Shown piece after piece: positions 8,361-16,874 of a stretch of 30,127 bases of DNA. Below the pieces are notes generated by a model. That model was not told the DNA's origin. It did not search any database and saw only the letters and a program-made list of their open reading frames with translations. Position 1 is the stretch's first letter. Each line of letters opens with the position of its first letter. The translations under genes and the position numbers were made by a program. Origin of the DNA: an uncultured Gilliamella sp. (GTDB lineage Bacteria; Pseudomonadota; Gammaproteobacteria; Enterobacterales; Enterobacteriaceae); NCBI GenBank assembly GCA_945291235.1, contig CALYQY010000019.1, positions 1-30,127 on the forward strand, given 5' to 3'.

Positions 8361-9185
8361 TTAATCGATAGTGCGAAGTAACTCATTGATACCCACTTTT
8401 CCTAAAGTTTTGGCATCCACTTTCTTAACAATAACGGCACAATAAAGGCTATATTTACCATCTTTAGTTGGTAAGTTACCGGAAACAACAACAGAACCTG
8501 CAGGCACACGACCATAATGAACTTCACCGGTTGCACGATCATAAATTTTGGTACTTTGCCCAATAAATACGCCCATTGAAATAACCGAACCTTCTTCAAC
8601 TACCACGCCTTCTACAATTTCACTACGGGCACCGATAAAGCAGTTATCTTCAATAATCGTTGGATTTGCTTGTAATGGCTCTAAGACTCCACCAATACCT
8701 ACACCACCAGACAAATGAACATTTTTACCAATTTGGGCACATGAACCAACTGTAACCCATGTATCAACCATTGTTCCTTCATCAACATAAGCACCAATAT
8801 TAACATAAGATGGCATTAATACGGTGTTACGAGCGACATAAGCCCCTTTACGCGCAATGGCAGACGGAACAACACGAAAACCCTCTTGCGCAAATCTAGC
8901 TTCATCATAGTCAGCAAATTTTAACGGCACTTTATCGTAATAATTAGTTGGACCAGCATTGATCAACTGATTTTCGTTAATACGAAACGAGAGCAATACA
9001 GCTTTTTTCAACCATTGATGGGTGACCCACTCACCATTAATTTTTTCAGCGACACGCATTTTTCCGCTATCTAATAGATGAATACATTGATTAATTGCAT
9101 CACGTGTAACAGCATCTGCATTTGATGGTGTGATTTCCGCACGACGTTCAAATGCGGCGTCAATAATAGTTTGTAATTGTTGCAT
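8361..9185 (-). CDS. dapD: Tetrahydrodipicolinate N-succinyltransferase DapD
   Basis: Cytoplasmic enzyme of the succinylase branch of lysine and meso-diaminopimelate synthesis; it transfers succinyl from succinyl-CoA to tetrahydrodipicolinate. 274 residues, the E. coli length. The N-terminal helical domain ([18 protein letters not shown]) is followed by a left-handed beta-helix of hexapeptide repeats from about residue 105 to 235 ([36 protein letters not shown]). It ends with [12 protein letters not shown] and a C-terminal tail. The ribosome site AAGGAAAC precedes the start. A promoter-like TTAAAA-17-TATACT lies 50-80 bp upstream. It is divergent from the pseudopilin operon. Confidence 0.97.
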   Translation of the reverse strand: MQQLQTIIDAAFERRAEITPSNADAVTRDAINQCIHLLDSGKMRVAEKINGEWVTHQWLKKAVLLSFRINENQLINAGPTNYYDKVPLKFADYDEARFAQEGFRVVPSAIARKGAYVARNTVLMPSYVNIGAYVDEGTMVDTWVTVGSCAQIGKNVHLSGGVGIGGVLEPLQANPTIIEDNCFIGARSEIVEGVVVEEGSVISMGVFIGQSTKIYDRATGEVHYGRVPAGSVVVSGNLPTKDGKYSLYCAVIVKKVDAKTLGKVGINELLRTID

Positions 9186-9238
9186 CTCTTGTTTCCTTTA
9201 ACTTTTAAGTCCGTTGGCAAATTTAATCAGGATTGACA

Positions 9239-9266
9239 GTATAATATAATATCTGGCACTTTTTAA
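9239..9266 (-). promoter_or_regulatory. Candidate dapD promoter
   Basis: On the minus strand, -35 TTAAAA (9266-9261), a 17-bp spacer and -10 TATACT (9244-9239). The -10 lies in an unusually TA-rich run (TATTATATTATACT), so the exact -10 is not certain. Confidence 0.45.
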
Positions 9267-9404
9267 GCGGTTTGTCATATCATCTTAATACTGTTTAATA
9301 AAAAGGACATTAATTTGTGAAATGTGTTCCAATTTTGACAATAAAAAATCATTATTTGAATGTCATTATTTACTATCATCATATCGCTAATTTAACCAAT
9401 ATGT

Positions 9405-9884
9405 ATGATGCAAAATTCAGGATTTTCTTTATTAGAGTTGATCGTTGTTGTGGGCATTTGTGCCATATTTGCTTCCATTGGTGTAACACAATGGAAAACG
9501 TTACAATTTAAAGAAGAATTACTTACCACCACTAAACAATTAACGCATTTTTTTAACGAAGTGCAAATTAACGCATACACTTATAATCATACTTATCATT
9601 TCTATCTTTTTTCCTCGCCTTGGTGTTTAGTTGCCAGTAAAGGCGATAAACCCAATTCCTGTATGGAGGGTGAATTACGATATATTAAACCCAACAATTC
9701 GGTGGAAATAAGCGGTTTAACCAATAAAAAAATCATTTCCTTTTGGGGACGAAGAAACATGGCACAAACAGCTTCTTTAAAACTTCATAATCAGATAGGC
9801 GAAACAAAAATTTTTATCTCATTTCGAGGAAGGGTTCGCTTTTGTTATGAGCAAGGTTATCTATCCGGTATGCCTCCATGTTAA
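9405..9884 (+). CDS. ppdA: Minor pseudopilin, PpdA/ComN-like
   Basis: 159 residues. A short leader MMQNSG precedes the prepilin peptidase site G|FSLLE with Glu at +5, then a hydrophobic helix of about 20 residues. The C-terminal part keeps PpdA hallmarks: PWCLVAS followed by a Cys about 14 residues on, FWGRRNMAQTASLKL, GETKIFISFRGRVRFC and a terminal Cys. Inner-membrane protein, probably part of a type IV pilus or pseudopilus tip used for DNA uptake; the Pasteurellaceae equivalents are competence genes. First gene of a four-gene overlapping operon. The stop codon shortly upstream (9393) fixes the start region; ATG 9405 or 9408 is possible, and no good ribosome site is seen. Confidence 0.82.
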   Translation: MMQNSGFSLLELIVVVGICAIFASIGVTQWKTLQFKEELLTTTKQLTHFFNEVQINAYTYNHTYHFYLFSSPWCLVASKGDKPNSCMEGELRYIKPNNSVEISGLTNKKIISFWGRRNMAQTASLKLHNQIGETKIFISFRGRVRFCYEQGYLSGMPPC

Positions 9885-10438
9885 AACAATCAGGATTTTC
9901 GCTATTTGAAGTATTAATCTGTTTAATGATAGCAAGTTTAATTTTGATTGGCACAAGTCAATGTTATCAACAACTCCAAATGCGGCTAAGTGATGATTAT
10001 TTAAAATCACATTTACAACAAACAGTTCATCAAGCACTGGCTGGCTTATCTAAAGATATTAAGCGTGCTGGGTTTACGCATCATATTTCTACAGAAATAA
10101 AATTTAAACCCATTGAAATTAATGATCGACAAGATTGTATTGTTATTCGTTATGACAGTGGATTAGGTGATAATGGGAGTCGCAACTCTTTATATTCTAC
10201 TTATTTTGATGTCTTTACTTTTCGCTATCACCAAAATAATCTTGAATACAAACACGCAGCCACAAAATGTGATGGTTTGAATTGGCAACGCCTGTTTGAT
10301 CCAAATGATGTGAACGTCACACAATTTAGTATCAAGCAACGCAGTCAGACAATTGAAATAAAGTTAACTGCTGAATTAAAAAAACATGCTCATATTCAGT
10401 ATCACCTTACCAAGATAATCAAAAATGAAAACAGGTAA
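9878..10438 (+). CDS. ppdB: Minor pseudopilin, PpdB/ComO-like
   Basis: 186 residues against about 187 in E. coli PpdB. Leader MLKQSG then the cleavage site G|FSLFE and a hydrophobic helix. The body has LSKDIKRAGFTHH and DCIVIRYDSGLGDNG, matching the PpdB pattern of KHLQRAGYCHG and DCVIVQWDANSNG, and a Cys-containing TKCDGLNWQRLFDPNDVNV near the PpdB CEGKGWDKVTNPD block. This is a PilW-like minor pilin. It overlaps ppdA by 7 bases and ygdB by 14 bases, so expression is coupled. Confidence 0.82.
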   Translation: MLKQSGFSLFEVLICLMIASLILIGTSQCYQQLQMRLSDDYLKSHLQQTVHQALAGLSKDIKRAGFTHHISTEIKFKPIEINDRQDCIVIRYDSGLGDNGSRNSLYSTYFDVFTFRYHQNNLEYKHAATKCDGLNWQRLFDPNDVNVTQFSIKQRSQTIEIKLTAELKKHAHIQYHLTKIIKNENR

Positions 10439-10856
10439 TCGTTTTGTTAACCAATCGGGGTTTAGTGCTATTGTTATGGTGATTATTTTAATGATAATAG
10501 GCTTATCTTTATTGTTCGGATTTCATATTTTAGTTGCATCATGGCAAAAAATTGCCATGACAGAAAGACGATACTATCAACAATTTAATACCGCCAGTTC
10601 ATCATTAAGTTGGGCAATAACCCAACGTTGGCAGCGCCCTAAACCCCATTGGCAATGCCAACATGAGCTAAATTTACAATTAAAAGTTTGTATTAAACAA
10701 TCGAATTTGAGTCACGATAATGCCATTTTAGTACGAGGAGAAGCTAATGGATTTTTTCTTTATACTTTAGCGCATTTAGACAATGGCAAACTCATCGTTC
10801 ATAAAGGACAGTGGCTTGATTATTGCCCAGAGAAAAGAAGTCATGATTGTGAATAA
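10425..10856 (+). CDS. ygdB: YgdB/ComP-like pilus-associated protein (DUF2509)
   Basis: 143 residues. A short N-terminal stretch and QSGFSAIVMVIILMIIGLSLLFG give one membrane helix. The processing site is atypical, because GFSAI lacks Glu at +5; the same is true of E. coli YgdB (GVSSLAL). Similar features are the Cys pair in HWQCQHELNLQLKVC and the ending GQWLDYCPEKR, near E. coli GWSDFCPLKE. It plays the PilX-like position in the cluster. It overlaps ppdB and ppdC. Identity is supported mainly by position and the C-terminal motif. Confidence 0.75.
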   Translation: MKTGNRFVNQSGFSAIVMVIILMIIGLSLLFGFHILVASWQKIAMTERRYYQQFNTASSSLSWAITQRWQRPKPHWQCQHELNLQLKVCIKQSNLSHDNAILVRGEANGFFLYTLAHLDNGKLIVHKGQWLDYCPEKRSHDCE

Positions 10857-11169
10857 ACATGCTGGCGGTTTTAGTTTGATTGAAGTATTCATCGCCTCAC
10901 TACTATTTTCAATCATTCTTTTTAGTTTTATGCAGATGGAAAAAGCCTTATTTCATCAACGCCATTACATTACCAACAAACTACATGCTGATCAGGTTAT
11001 CTTCCAATTACTCGATAGCTATCCTGATATTGCCCAACATATTATTCCAACACATTGGACATACCTCGTACAAAATAAAACCTATAATAATCAATGTATA
11101 CTGGTAATCATAACCGTTACTATACCTAATTATGATAAAAGTGAGCAACAACGATTATTTTGCCAATAA
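10843..11169 (+). CDS. ppdC: Minor pseudopilin, PpdC-like
   Basis: Start chosen at ATG 10843 (MIVNKHAGG), which has an AAGAAG ribosome site and gives a normal prepilin leader ending G|FSLIE; about 108 residues, near E. coli PpdC (107). A longer in-frame extension back to 10783 would bury the leader and is rejected. The C-terminal half has QCILVIITVTIP and a final QQRLFCQ, matching PpdC CVSISVTLV and TRLHCP. Last gene of the operon. It overlaps ygdB by 14 bases and ends 3 bp from the convergent ybfF gene. Confidence 0.78.
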   Translation: MIVNKHAGGFSLIEVFIASLLFSIILFSFMQMEKALFHQRHYITNKLHADQVIFQLLDSYPDIAQHIIPTHWTYLVQNKTYNNQCILVIITVTIPNYDKSEQQRLFCQ

Positions 11170-11172
11170 CAA

Positions 11173-11928
11173 TTAAATATTATTTTCGATAAACTCATGC
11201 AATGCCGTTAACACTTGAGCCGTTTTTTCAGCATGAACATTGTGACCGGCTCCTTCAATAGTTACAATTTTAGCCTGTGGAAATTGCGAAAACAGTGTAT
11301 CCAAATATTGATCAGCTATGTATGTTGAATTCCCACCACGAATAAATAAAATGGGTTTCATACTGGGCGCGTCTGCTTGCCAATCACTTAAATCAGAATA
11401 ATTTTTAACAATAATGTTAGCATTAAATAGCCAGTGATCGTTTTTAAATGATTTTAATAAAAAATAGATAGTCGCTGTATTCACACCTTGTTGCTCCATA
11501 ATATGCATAATCTGTTTTTTATCAGTAATGTGCTGTGAACAACACTTTTCTAATGATTGAATAACATCAAAATTAGGCGACTGTAAATATTTAACGGGTG
11601 CAATATCCATGACGACAACTTTCTGTATAATTTCAGGCACAATTCGAATTAATTGCATTGCCACTTTTCCACCCATTGAATGGCCGACAATTATAAGATT
11701 TTTCAATTGTAATTCATGACAAAGCTCAGCAACATCATTAGCCATAGCGTCATAATTCATTTCATCTGACCACGGCGAAAGTCCGTGATTACGCAGATCG
11801 ACCTGAATAGTTTGATAATGCGGAGCAAAATCTTTTGCTAACATATTCAAATTATCCAAGCTACCAAACATACCATGCAAAAATAAAATAGGCTGTCCTT
11901 CGCCCTGAATTTTATAGTTTAGTTTCAT
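11173..11928 (-). CDS. ybfF: Alpha/beta-hydrolase esterase YbfF
   Basis: Cytoplasmic serine esterase, 251 residues against 254 in E. coli YbfF. The oxyanion region is FLHGMFGSLDNLNMLAKD, followed by QVDLRNHGLSP. The nucleophile elbow VGHSMGGKVAM places Ser84. The VMDIAPVKY segment holds the likely acid, and GAGHNVHAEK near the C-terminus holds the catalytic His. E. coli YbfF hydrolyses acyl-CoA and short-chain esters in vitro; the natural substrate is not known. A GTGGAAAT ribosome site precedes the start. It is convergent with the pseudopilin operon with only 3 bp between stops, and I see no dedicated terminator. Confidence 0.92.
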   Translation of the reverse strand: MKLNYKIQGEGQPILFLHGMFGSLDNLNMLAKDFAPHYQTIQVDLRNHGLSPWSDEMNYDAMANDVAELCHELQLKNLIIVGHSMGGKVAMQLIRIVPEIIQKVVVMDIAPVKYLQSPNFDVIQSLEKCCSQHITDKKQIMHIMEQQGVNTATIYFLLKSFKNDHWLFNANIIVKNYSDLSDWQADAPSMKPILFIRGGNSTYIADQYLDTLFSQFPQAKIVTIEGAGHNVHAEKTAQVLTALHEFIENNI

Positions 11929-12058
11929 ATTTCCACTCTAATATTTATGTTTAAAATTTATTCCAATAGTTGATAATAATTTAGTGATTAATTCTGTAAC
12001 AATATAAGCTATAAATGTGTTAGAATTCAGCACTTATTTTCATTATATATTAAGTCAT

Positions 12059-14002
12059 ATGTTTCAAAATAACCCATTACTCGCACAATTAAAGCAAGAG
12101 CTTCATCAACAAACGCCACGCATTGAAGGCACAGTCCGAGCCCATGAGAAGGGATTCGGTTTTTTAGACGTTGATAACAAAACCAGTTATTTTATACCAA
12201 TGGCTAAAATGAAAACCGTTTGTCATGGCGACAAAGTTTCTGGAATCGTTGTCAAAAACAACGATAAAGAATCTTTTGAACCTGAAGTATTACTTGAAAG
12301 CGCATTAGAATCATTTATTGGAAGAATAGGTTTCCATGACCGTTCAATGGTTATCTATCCAGAAAACATGCCTAGTAGTTTTTCGATCCCCTGCAAAGTA
12401 AATAGTCAACTTCCACAAAAATTGAAAGAAAATGACTGGGTCGTTGCAACACTAATTTCACATCCTTTGAACGCAGACAAAAAAAAATTTGTTGCAGCCA
12501 TTACCGACTTCATCGTTGAAGATGATTCAAAATACAAATTATGGCTTAAAACACTAGCACGTTATAATTTAGAAACAACAGTACCGCAAGCTGATACTTT
12601 ATCGATTATTGAAAAAGAGCTTGAAAATCGTCAAGATTTAACTGACATCTGTTTTTTTACCATAGATAGTGAAAACACTCAAGATATGGATGATGCGATT
12701 TCGGTTAATATGGATGAACAAGGTAATTTTAATCTTCATGTCGCCATTGCCGATCCCACAGCATTTGTCTTGAAAGATAGTGATATTGATAATATTGCAA
12801 AAATGAGGAATTTTACGACCTACCTTCCCGATTTCAATATCCCAATGTTACCTAAAGAGTTAGCCGATGATTTATGTTCTTTGCAAGCGAATGTAAAACG
12901 CCCGGCAATGGTCTGCAAGCTAAAACTTGATTCATCAGGGAATATCTTATTTGATAGCATCAGTTTTACCTCTGCTTGGATAGAATCGAAAGCCAAACTT
13001 GCTTATCACAATGTTTCTGACTTCTTGGAAAACAATGAGCAATTATCTTCAAGTCATTCATCTTTACCCGAACAACTTAATATTTTAGCCAATTTAGCTA
13101 AGGTCAGAATAAATTGGCGACAAGAAAATGCACTTGTTTTTAAGGATGTAACCGACTACCGTTTCGTACTTGATGAAAATCGCCAAGTTGAAGCTATTAT
13201 AAAAGAACCGCGTCGCATCGCTAATCAAATTGTTGAAGAAGTCATGGTGATTGCAAACCAAGCATTAACCACGATATTAAATGAAAAAATTGGTTTTGGT
13301 ATTTATAATATTCACACCGGTTTTGACACCAAATATCTGGATCAAATATTAAAAATTCTAGCCGACAACGGGATAACTGAGTTTGATAAAACGTCACTAA
13401 CTTCGTTTGCAGGTTATATAAAACTTCGTCGCATCATTGATATTGATCCGTTTTTAGCCATGCGATTACGAAAATTCCAAAGTCCGGCTGATTTTTCAAT
13501 TGAACCTCAACCTCATTTTGGATTGGGATTTGACGCTTATGCAACTTGGACATCACCAATTCGTAAATATGGCGATATGGTTAATCATCGTTTATTGAAA
13601 GCTTATTTGCGCCAGGAAGCGTTAACACCACCGGATACAAATCAACTCAAAACCATGAATGAACGGCGAAAAATGTTAAGATTGGCAGAACGAGATATGG
13701 CCGAAAATCTATTTGCTCAATACTTATCAGATAAAATTGGTCAAACATACACAGCTGAAATTGTGGATATCAATCGTGGCGGTGCCAGAGTTCGTCTTAC
13801 CGATATTGGTGCTTATGCTTTTTTACCTTTATCCATGCTACATTCTGTAAGGGAAGAAATCGTTTCATTACCCGATGAAGGCGTGATTAAAATAAACGAT
13901 AACATCGGTTATAAACTCACTAATATTATCCCTGTTTCTATCTTTCAAGTAAAAAATGAAAATCAATCAATTATCGTTAAATTAACAAATATTAATGAAT
14001 AA
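12059..14002 (+). CDS. rnb: Exoribonuclease II
   Basis: Processive 3'-to-5' hydrolytic exoribonuclease that degrades single-stranded RNA. Start set at MFQNNPLLAQLKQEL, nearly the E. coli N-terminus; this gives 647 residues (644 in E. coli). A further upstream in-frame ATG at 12017 would add 14 residues unlike the family. Cold-shock domains occupy about 1-150. The RNB domain carries the catalytic acid cluster D203, D209, D211 and D212 in DSENTQDMDDA, plus EPRRIANQIVEE and YATWTSPIRKYGDMVNHRLL. A C-terminal S1 domain starts at about 560 (AEIVDINRGGARVRL). All catalytic acids are present. A folded palindromic element follows the stop. Confidence 0.96.
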   Translation: MFQNNPLLAQLKQELHQQTPRIEGTVRAHEKGFGFLDVDNKTSYFIPMAKMKTVCHGDKVSGIVVKNNDKESFEPEVLLESALESFIGRIGFHDRSMVIYPENMPSSFSIPCKVNSQLPQKLKENDWVVATLISHPLNADKKKFVAAITDFIVEDDSKYKLWLKTLARYNLETTVPQADTLSIIEKELENRQDLTDICFFTIDSENTQDMDDAISVNMDEQGNFNLHVAIADPTAFVLKDSDIDNIAKMRNFTTYLPDFNIPMLPKELADDLCSLQANVKRPAMVCKLKLDSSGNILFDSISFTSAWIESKAKLAYHNVSDFLENNEQLSSSHSSLPEQLNILANLAKVRINWRQENALVFKDVTDYRFVLDENRQVEAIIKEPRRIANQIVEEVMVIANQALTTILNEKIGFGIYNIHTGFDTKYLDQILKILADNGITEFDKTSLTSFAGYIKLRRIIDIDPFLAMRLRKFQSPADFSIEPQPHFGLGFDAYATWTSPIRKYGDMVNHRLLKAYLRQEALTPPDTNQLKTMNERRKMLRLAERDMAENLFAQYLSDKIGQTYTAEIVDINRGGARVRLTDIGAYAFLPLSMLHSVREEIVSLPDEGVIKINDNIGYKLTNIIPVSIFQVKNENQSIIVKLTNINE

Positions 14003-14008
14003 TTAAAA

Positions 14009-14082
14009 ATATGATGCCTTGCAGATTAATGATAATTAATCTTTACCTAATGCTGTAATTATTTAGCATCAAGGCATCATAT
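14009..14082 (+). repeat. Three-way-junction palindrome after rnb
   Basis: The perfect 13-bp inverted arms ATATGATGCCTTG (14009-14021) and CAAGGCATCATAT (14070-14082) enclose two further hairpins. One is AGATTAAT-GATA-ATTAATCT (14023-14042), a perfect 8-bp stem. The other is ATGCT/AGCAT (14050-14054 with 14065-14069). Together they form a compact cloverleaf-like structure starting 7 bases after the rnb stop. No T run follows, so it is not a standard terminator. It could be a 3'-end stabiliser, a small processed RNA or a dispersed repeat. Confidence 0.7.
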
Positions 14083-14157
14083 ATTGACAATATCTTAACG
14101 ATTAAATCCTTTTGTTTCGTGATAAGATCTGATATCTTTTCCAACCTTGTTAAAACA

Positions 14158-14186
14158 TTGCTTTTATAAGATAAATGGGTTATAAA
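14158..14186 (+). promoter_or_regulatory. Candidate promoter of the yecH-like gene
   Basis: -35 TTGCTT (14158-14163), a 17-bp spacer and -10 TATAAA (14181-14186), about 45 bp before the ATG at 14231. The -10 is good and the -35 is weak. Confidence 0.45.
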
Positions 14187-14230
14187 AGTGTCGTTGTTAT
14201 AGCATTAATCGGTAACATCAAGAGGGATTT

Positions 14231-14467
14231 ATGGTATCAATTCATGGTCATGAAGTTTTACAAATGATGGAAGGGAATAGCTACACAGAATTATCTCTAC
14301 TGGCAGCTATTGAACAACGATTTGGAAAACATGCTAAATTTCATACTTGCTCTAAAACAGATATGAATGCATCTGAACTGATTGCTTTTTTGAAAGTGAA
14401 AGCAAAATTTTCACCTGTAACAAATACGCAATTTACAGTTAATATTCAGAAGATCTGTCACCACTAA
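14231..14467 (+). CDS. yecH: YecH-like small putative metal-binding protein (DUF2492)
   Basis: 78 residues, close to E. coli YecH (79). Shared features are the N-terminal SIHGHEVLQMM, the LAAIEQRFG helix, FHTCS, the ELIAFLKVKAKF segment and a terminal KICHH (E. coli KICRH). The conserved metal-ligand candidates are H5, H7, H38, C40, C76 and H77/H78, in an HxH, HxC, CHH pattern. The strong ribosome site AAGAGGGA is well spaced from the ATG. The family is annotated as putative metal-binding with unknown function. It is probably monocistronic: its own promoter precedes it and a weak TGATA/TATCA stem with a T6 run (14468-14498) follows. Confidence 0.88.
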   Translation: MVSIHGHEVLQMMEGNSYTELSLLAAIEQRFGKHAKFHTCSKTDMNASELIAFLKVKAKFSPVTNTQFTVNIQKICHH

Positions 14468-14617
14468 TGATAAAGTTGTAAGTTCTATCACATTTTTTAC
14501 AAAAAAATACGTCGTTATAAAGTGTTATTATAAAAAAAAGTATATAATTTTTTTAATAATAGCTATATAGCATCCTATTGAATTATAACTCAAGAATAAG
14601 TTCATGGAATTTTATAT

Positions 14618-15283
14618 ATGAAAATAAGTAATATTTTAACATGTGCCATTGTTGCTATTCTTGTTTCAAGTTGCGCACTTCGATCTGATTTGTCACAGAA
14701 AAAAGCTGAAGGGAATACTGAAACAGATCAATTATTGGCTTTACAAAATAAAACTGAATATAACAATCCCTATGTTGTTAATGCAAAAAATCAACTAGCT
14801 CAATTAATTGGCAACAAAAATTTTAATAACTATGTTATTAAGCGAGGATTGCTAACGTGTAAAAATGATGATAATTCAGCCTTTTGTGTTTTAAATTTTT
14901 ATTTGACTGAATATTATAAGCTGAAATCTGATCTGCAACTCAAAAAAATAACTGAAGAAAACGAAGCTGAGCGTCAAATTGAACTGAATAAAATCAAGGC
15001 ATCTCGCAGCAATATCAAAAATTATTGTGATCTTTCTGCTGATTTTGTCTCGGCAATTTATACAAAAGATACAACCAAGATTGCCAACTACTATCAACCC
15101 TTATTTAAAATGTCTGAGCAAGATATGTCAGCACTCTATTCTAAAATCAATAAAGATAATTATGCTCACTTTTTGATTGACCAAAACCCAAGTATTATTT
15201 TAGAAATGAAAAACGATTATGTTGAAAAGTGTTTAGGCAATCCAAAAGATAATATTATTAATTATTTCAATATATTTAGATAA
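14618..15283 (+). CDS. Unrecognised lipoprotein upstream of opgG
   Basis: 221 residues, not recognised. A type II signal peptide MKISNILTCAIVAILVSSC gives a lipobox LVSSC with lipidated Cys19. Ala at +2 suggests sorting to the outer membrane. The mature part has four cysteines (C81, C90, C137, C205), enough for two periplasmic disulfides. A highly charged helical stretch of about residues 103-135 is rich in Lys and Glu. The C-terminal half is rich in Tyr, Asn and Lys. The gene lies 18 bp before opgG on the same strand, so it is probably co-transcribed with opgGH and may act in glucan synthesis or export; that is inference only. The 150 bp upstream is very AT-rich with a TATATAAT element near 14541. 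It reads like a lineage-specific gene. Confidence 0.8.
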   Translation: MKISNILTCAIVAILVSSCALRSDLSQKKAEGNTETDQLLALQNKTEYNNPYVVNAKNQLAQLIGNKNFNNYVIKRGLLTCKNDDNSAFCVLNFYLTEYYKLKSDLQLKKITEENEAERQIELNKIKASRSNIKNYCDLSADFVSAIYTKDTTKIANYYQPLFKMSEQDMSALYSKINKDNYAHFLIDQNPSIILEMKNDYVEKCLGNPKDNIINYFNIFR

Positions 15284-15301
15284 ACCCAATGTGAGTATTT
15301 T

Positions 15302-16864
15302 ATGCACAATTTATTGCCAAACAGCCAATTTTATAAAACAGTCACATGCAAAATATTTTGCGTGTGTGCTGTTTCGTTAATTAGCTTTTCTTCTTGGGCA
15401 TTTTCGTATGAGGATGTGATAAACAAAGCTAAAGACTTGTCAAAAAAAGCTTATCAGCAACCATCCAAAAATATCCCGAGTGAACTTGCATCATTACAAT
15501 TTGCAGATTATCAGAAAATTCAATTTAATCATCAAAAAGCTTATTGGAATGATGAAGATACTCGTTTTAAACTTGAGTTTTATCATGAAGGCATGTATTT
15601 CGATACCCCCGTTAAGATTAATGAGGTCGTCAATAATCACGCTCAAGAAATAAAATATGATCCTAGTTATTTTGATCTTAGTCAGATTCACTTAGATAAA
15701 TTAGATACTAAAAATTTAGGCTTTGCGGGATTTAAAGTACATTATCCTATCAATTCGCCAACCAAAACCGATGATGAAGTTTTTACTGCACTCGGTGGTA
15801 GTTACTTTCGGGCAATAGGTAAAAACCAAATCTATGGTCTTTCAGCGAGAGGGCTTGCTATCGATACAGGTGAAATATCGGGAGAAGAGTTTCCACGTTT
15901 TAAAGAATTTTGGATAGAAAGACCCGAACCGAATCAGAAACATTTAGTGATTTATGCGCTTCTTGATTCATCTAGTGTAACAGGTGCATACAAAATAACG
16001 TTAATCCCAAGTGTTGATACCACTGTCACGGTTGAAGCTAAAATTTTCTTCCGTACATCGGTAAAAAAACTTGGTGTTGCACCTTTAACCAGTATGTTTT
16101 TATATGGGCCAAATCAACCTTCGCCAATTTTGAATTATCGCCCTGCTATGCATGATTCCAATGGGTTATCCATCTTAACCAACAATAATGAATGGATTTG
16201 GCGTCCGTTAAATAATCCTAAGCGTCTGTCGTTTTCATCTTATAGCTTGGAAAACCCTAAACAATTTGGCTTGATTCAACGTGATAATGGTTTTCAAGAT
16301 TACCAAGACCTTGACGACCATTATGAGCAAAGACCAAGTGTTTGGACAGAAATTCTTGGCGATTGGCAAAAAGGTCGTGTGGAACTCGTTGAAATACCGA
16401 CCGCCGATGAAACTAACGATAATATCGTAACGTTCTGGGTTCCGAAAAAACAGTACAATGCTGGTGATGTTCTTGATATTAGCTATCGATTACACTATAC
16501 GTTAAATGATCAGCAACGTTATCCAAGTAATGTTGCCAGAGCAGTTAGTACGCGTTTATCGCTAGGCGATATCAAACAGGCAAATCTAATTCGTAAACTT
16601 GATGGTTCTAATGCTTACGTCATTGATTTTGCAGGACCTCAATTATCCAATAAAATACCTGTTAAGGTGATTTCAAGTATCACCAATGGATCGATTGTTA
16701 GCACAGACTCACAATATAATTCAGTCACTAAAGGATGGCGTGTCATTGTAAGGTTTAATGTTGAAGATAACAAAAAAGCCACTGATATTCGTATTCAATT
16801 AGCTTCTGAGAAAACTAACGAAATTTTATCCGAAACATGGAGTGGTCAATACCCTGCACAATAG
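15302..16864 (+). CDS. opgG: Periplasmic glucan biosynthesis protein OpgG (MdoG)
   Basis: Periplasmic protein required for osmoregulated periplasmic glucan (OPG) synthesis, thought to act on the beta-1,2-glucan backbone or its branching. 520 residues with a signal peptide ending SSWA|FSYEDV near residue 33, close to E. coli OpgG SSSWAFSIDDV. Long conserved blocks include FKLEFYHEGMYFDTPVKINEV, LSARGLAIDTGEISGEEFPR, APLTSMFLYGPNQPSP, NNEWIWRPLNNPKRLS, VELVEIPTADETNDNIV and VTKGWRVIVRF. The N-terminal region before the hydrophobic core is somewhat longer than in E. coli. It is followed after 10 bp by opgH, as in the usual operon, and preceded by the unknown lipoprotein gene. Confidence 0.96.
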   Translation: MHNLLPNSQFYKTVTCKIFCVCAVSLISFSSWAFSYEDVINKAKDLSKKAYQQPSKNIPSELASLQFADYQKIQFNHQKAYWNDEDTRFKLEFYHEGMYFDTPVKINEVVNNHAQEIKYDPSYFDLSQIHLDKLDTKNLGFAGFKVHYPINSPTKTDDEVFTALGGSYFRAIGKNQIYGLSARGLAIDTGEISGEEFPRFKEFWIERPEPNQKHLVIYALLDSSSVTGAYKITLIPSVDTTVTVEAKIFFRTSVKKLGVAPLTSMFLYGPNQPSPILNYRPAMHDSNGLSILTNNNEWIWRPLNNPKRLSFSSYSLENPKQFGLIQRDNGFQDYQDLDDHYEQRPSVWTEILGDWQKGRVELVEIPTADETNDNIVTFWVPKKQYNAGDVLDISYRLHYTLNDQQRYPSNVARAVSTRLSLGDIKQANLIRKLDGSNAYVIDFAGPQLSNKIPVKVISSITNGSIVSTDSQYNSVTKGWRVIVRFNVEDNKKATDIRIQLASEKTNEILSETWSGQYPAQ

Positions 16865-16874
16865 TGATAATCCT

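Noticed and set aside
9312..9390. Possible CRP-S (Sxy-dependent) site before the pseudopilin operon, around TTTGTGAAATGTGTTCCAA
   Set aside because: The right half poorly fits TCGCAAA and no -10 element is placed correctly; a motif scan would be needed.
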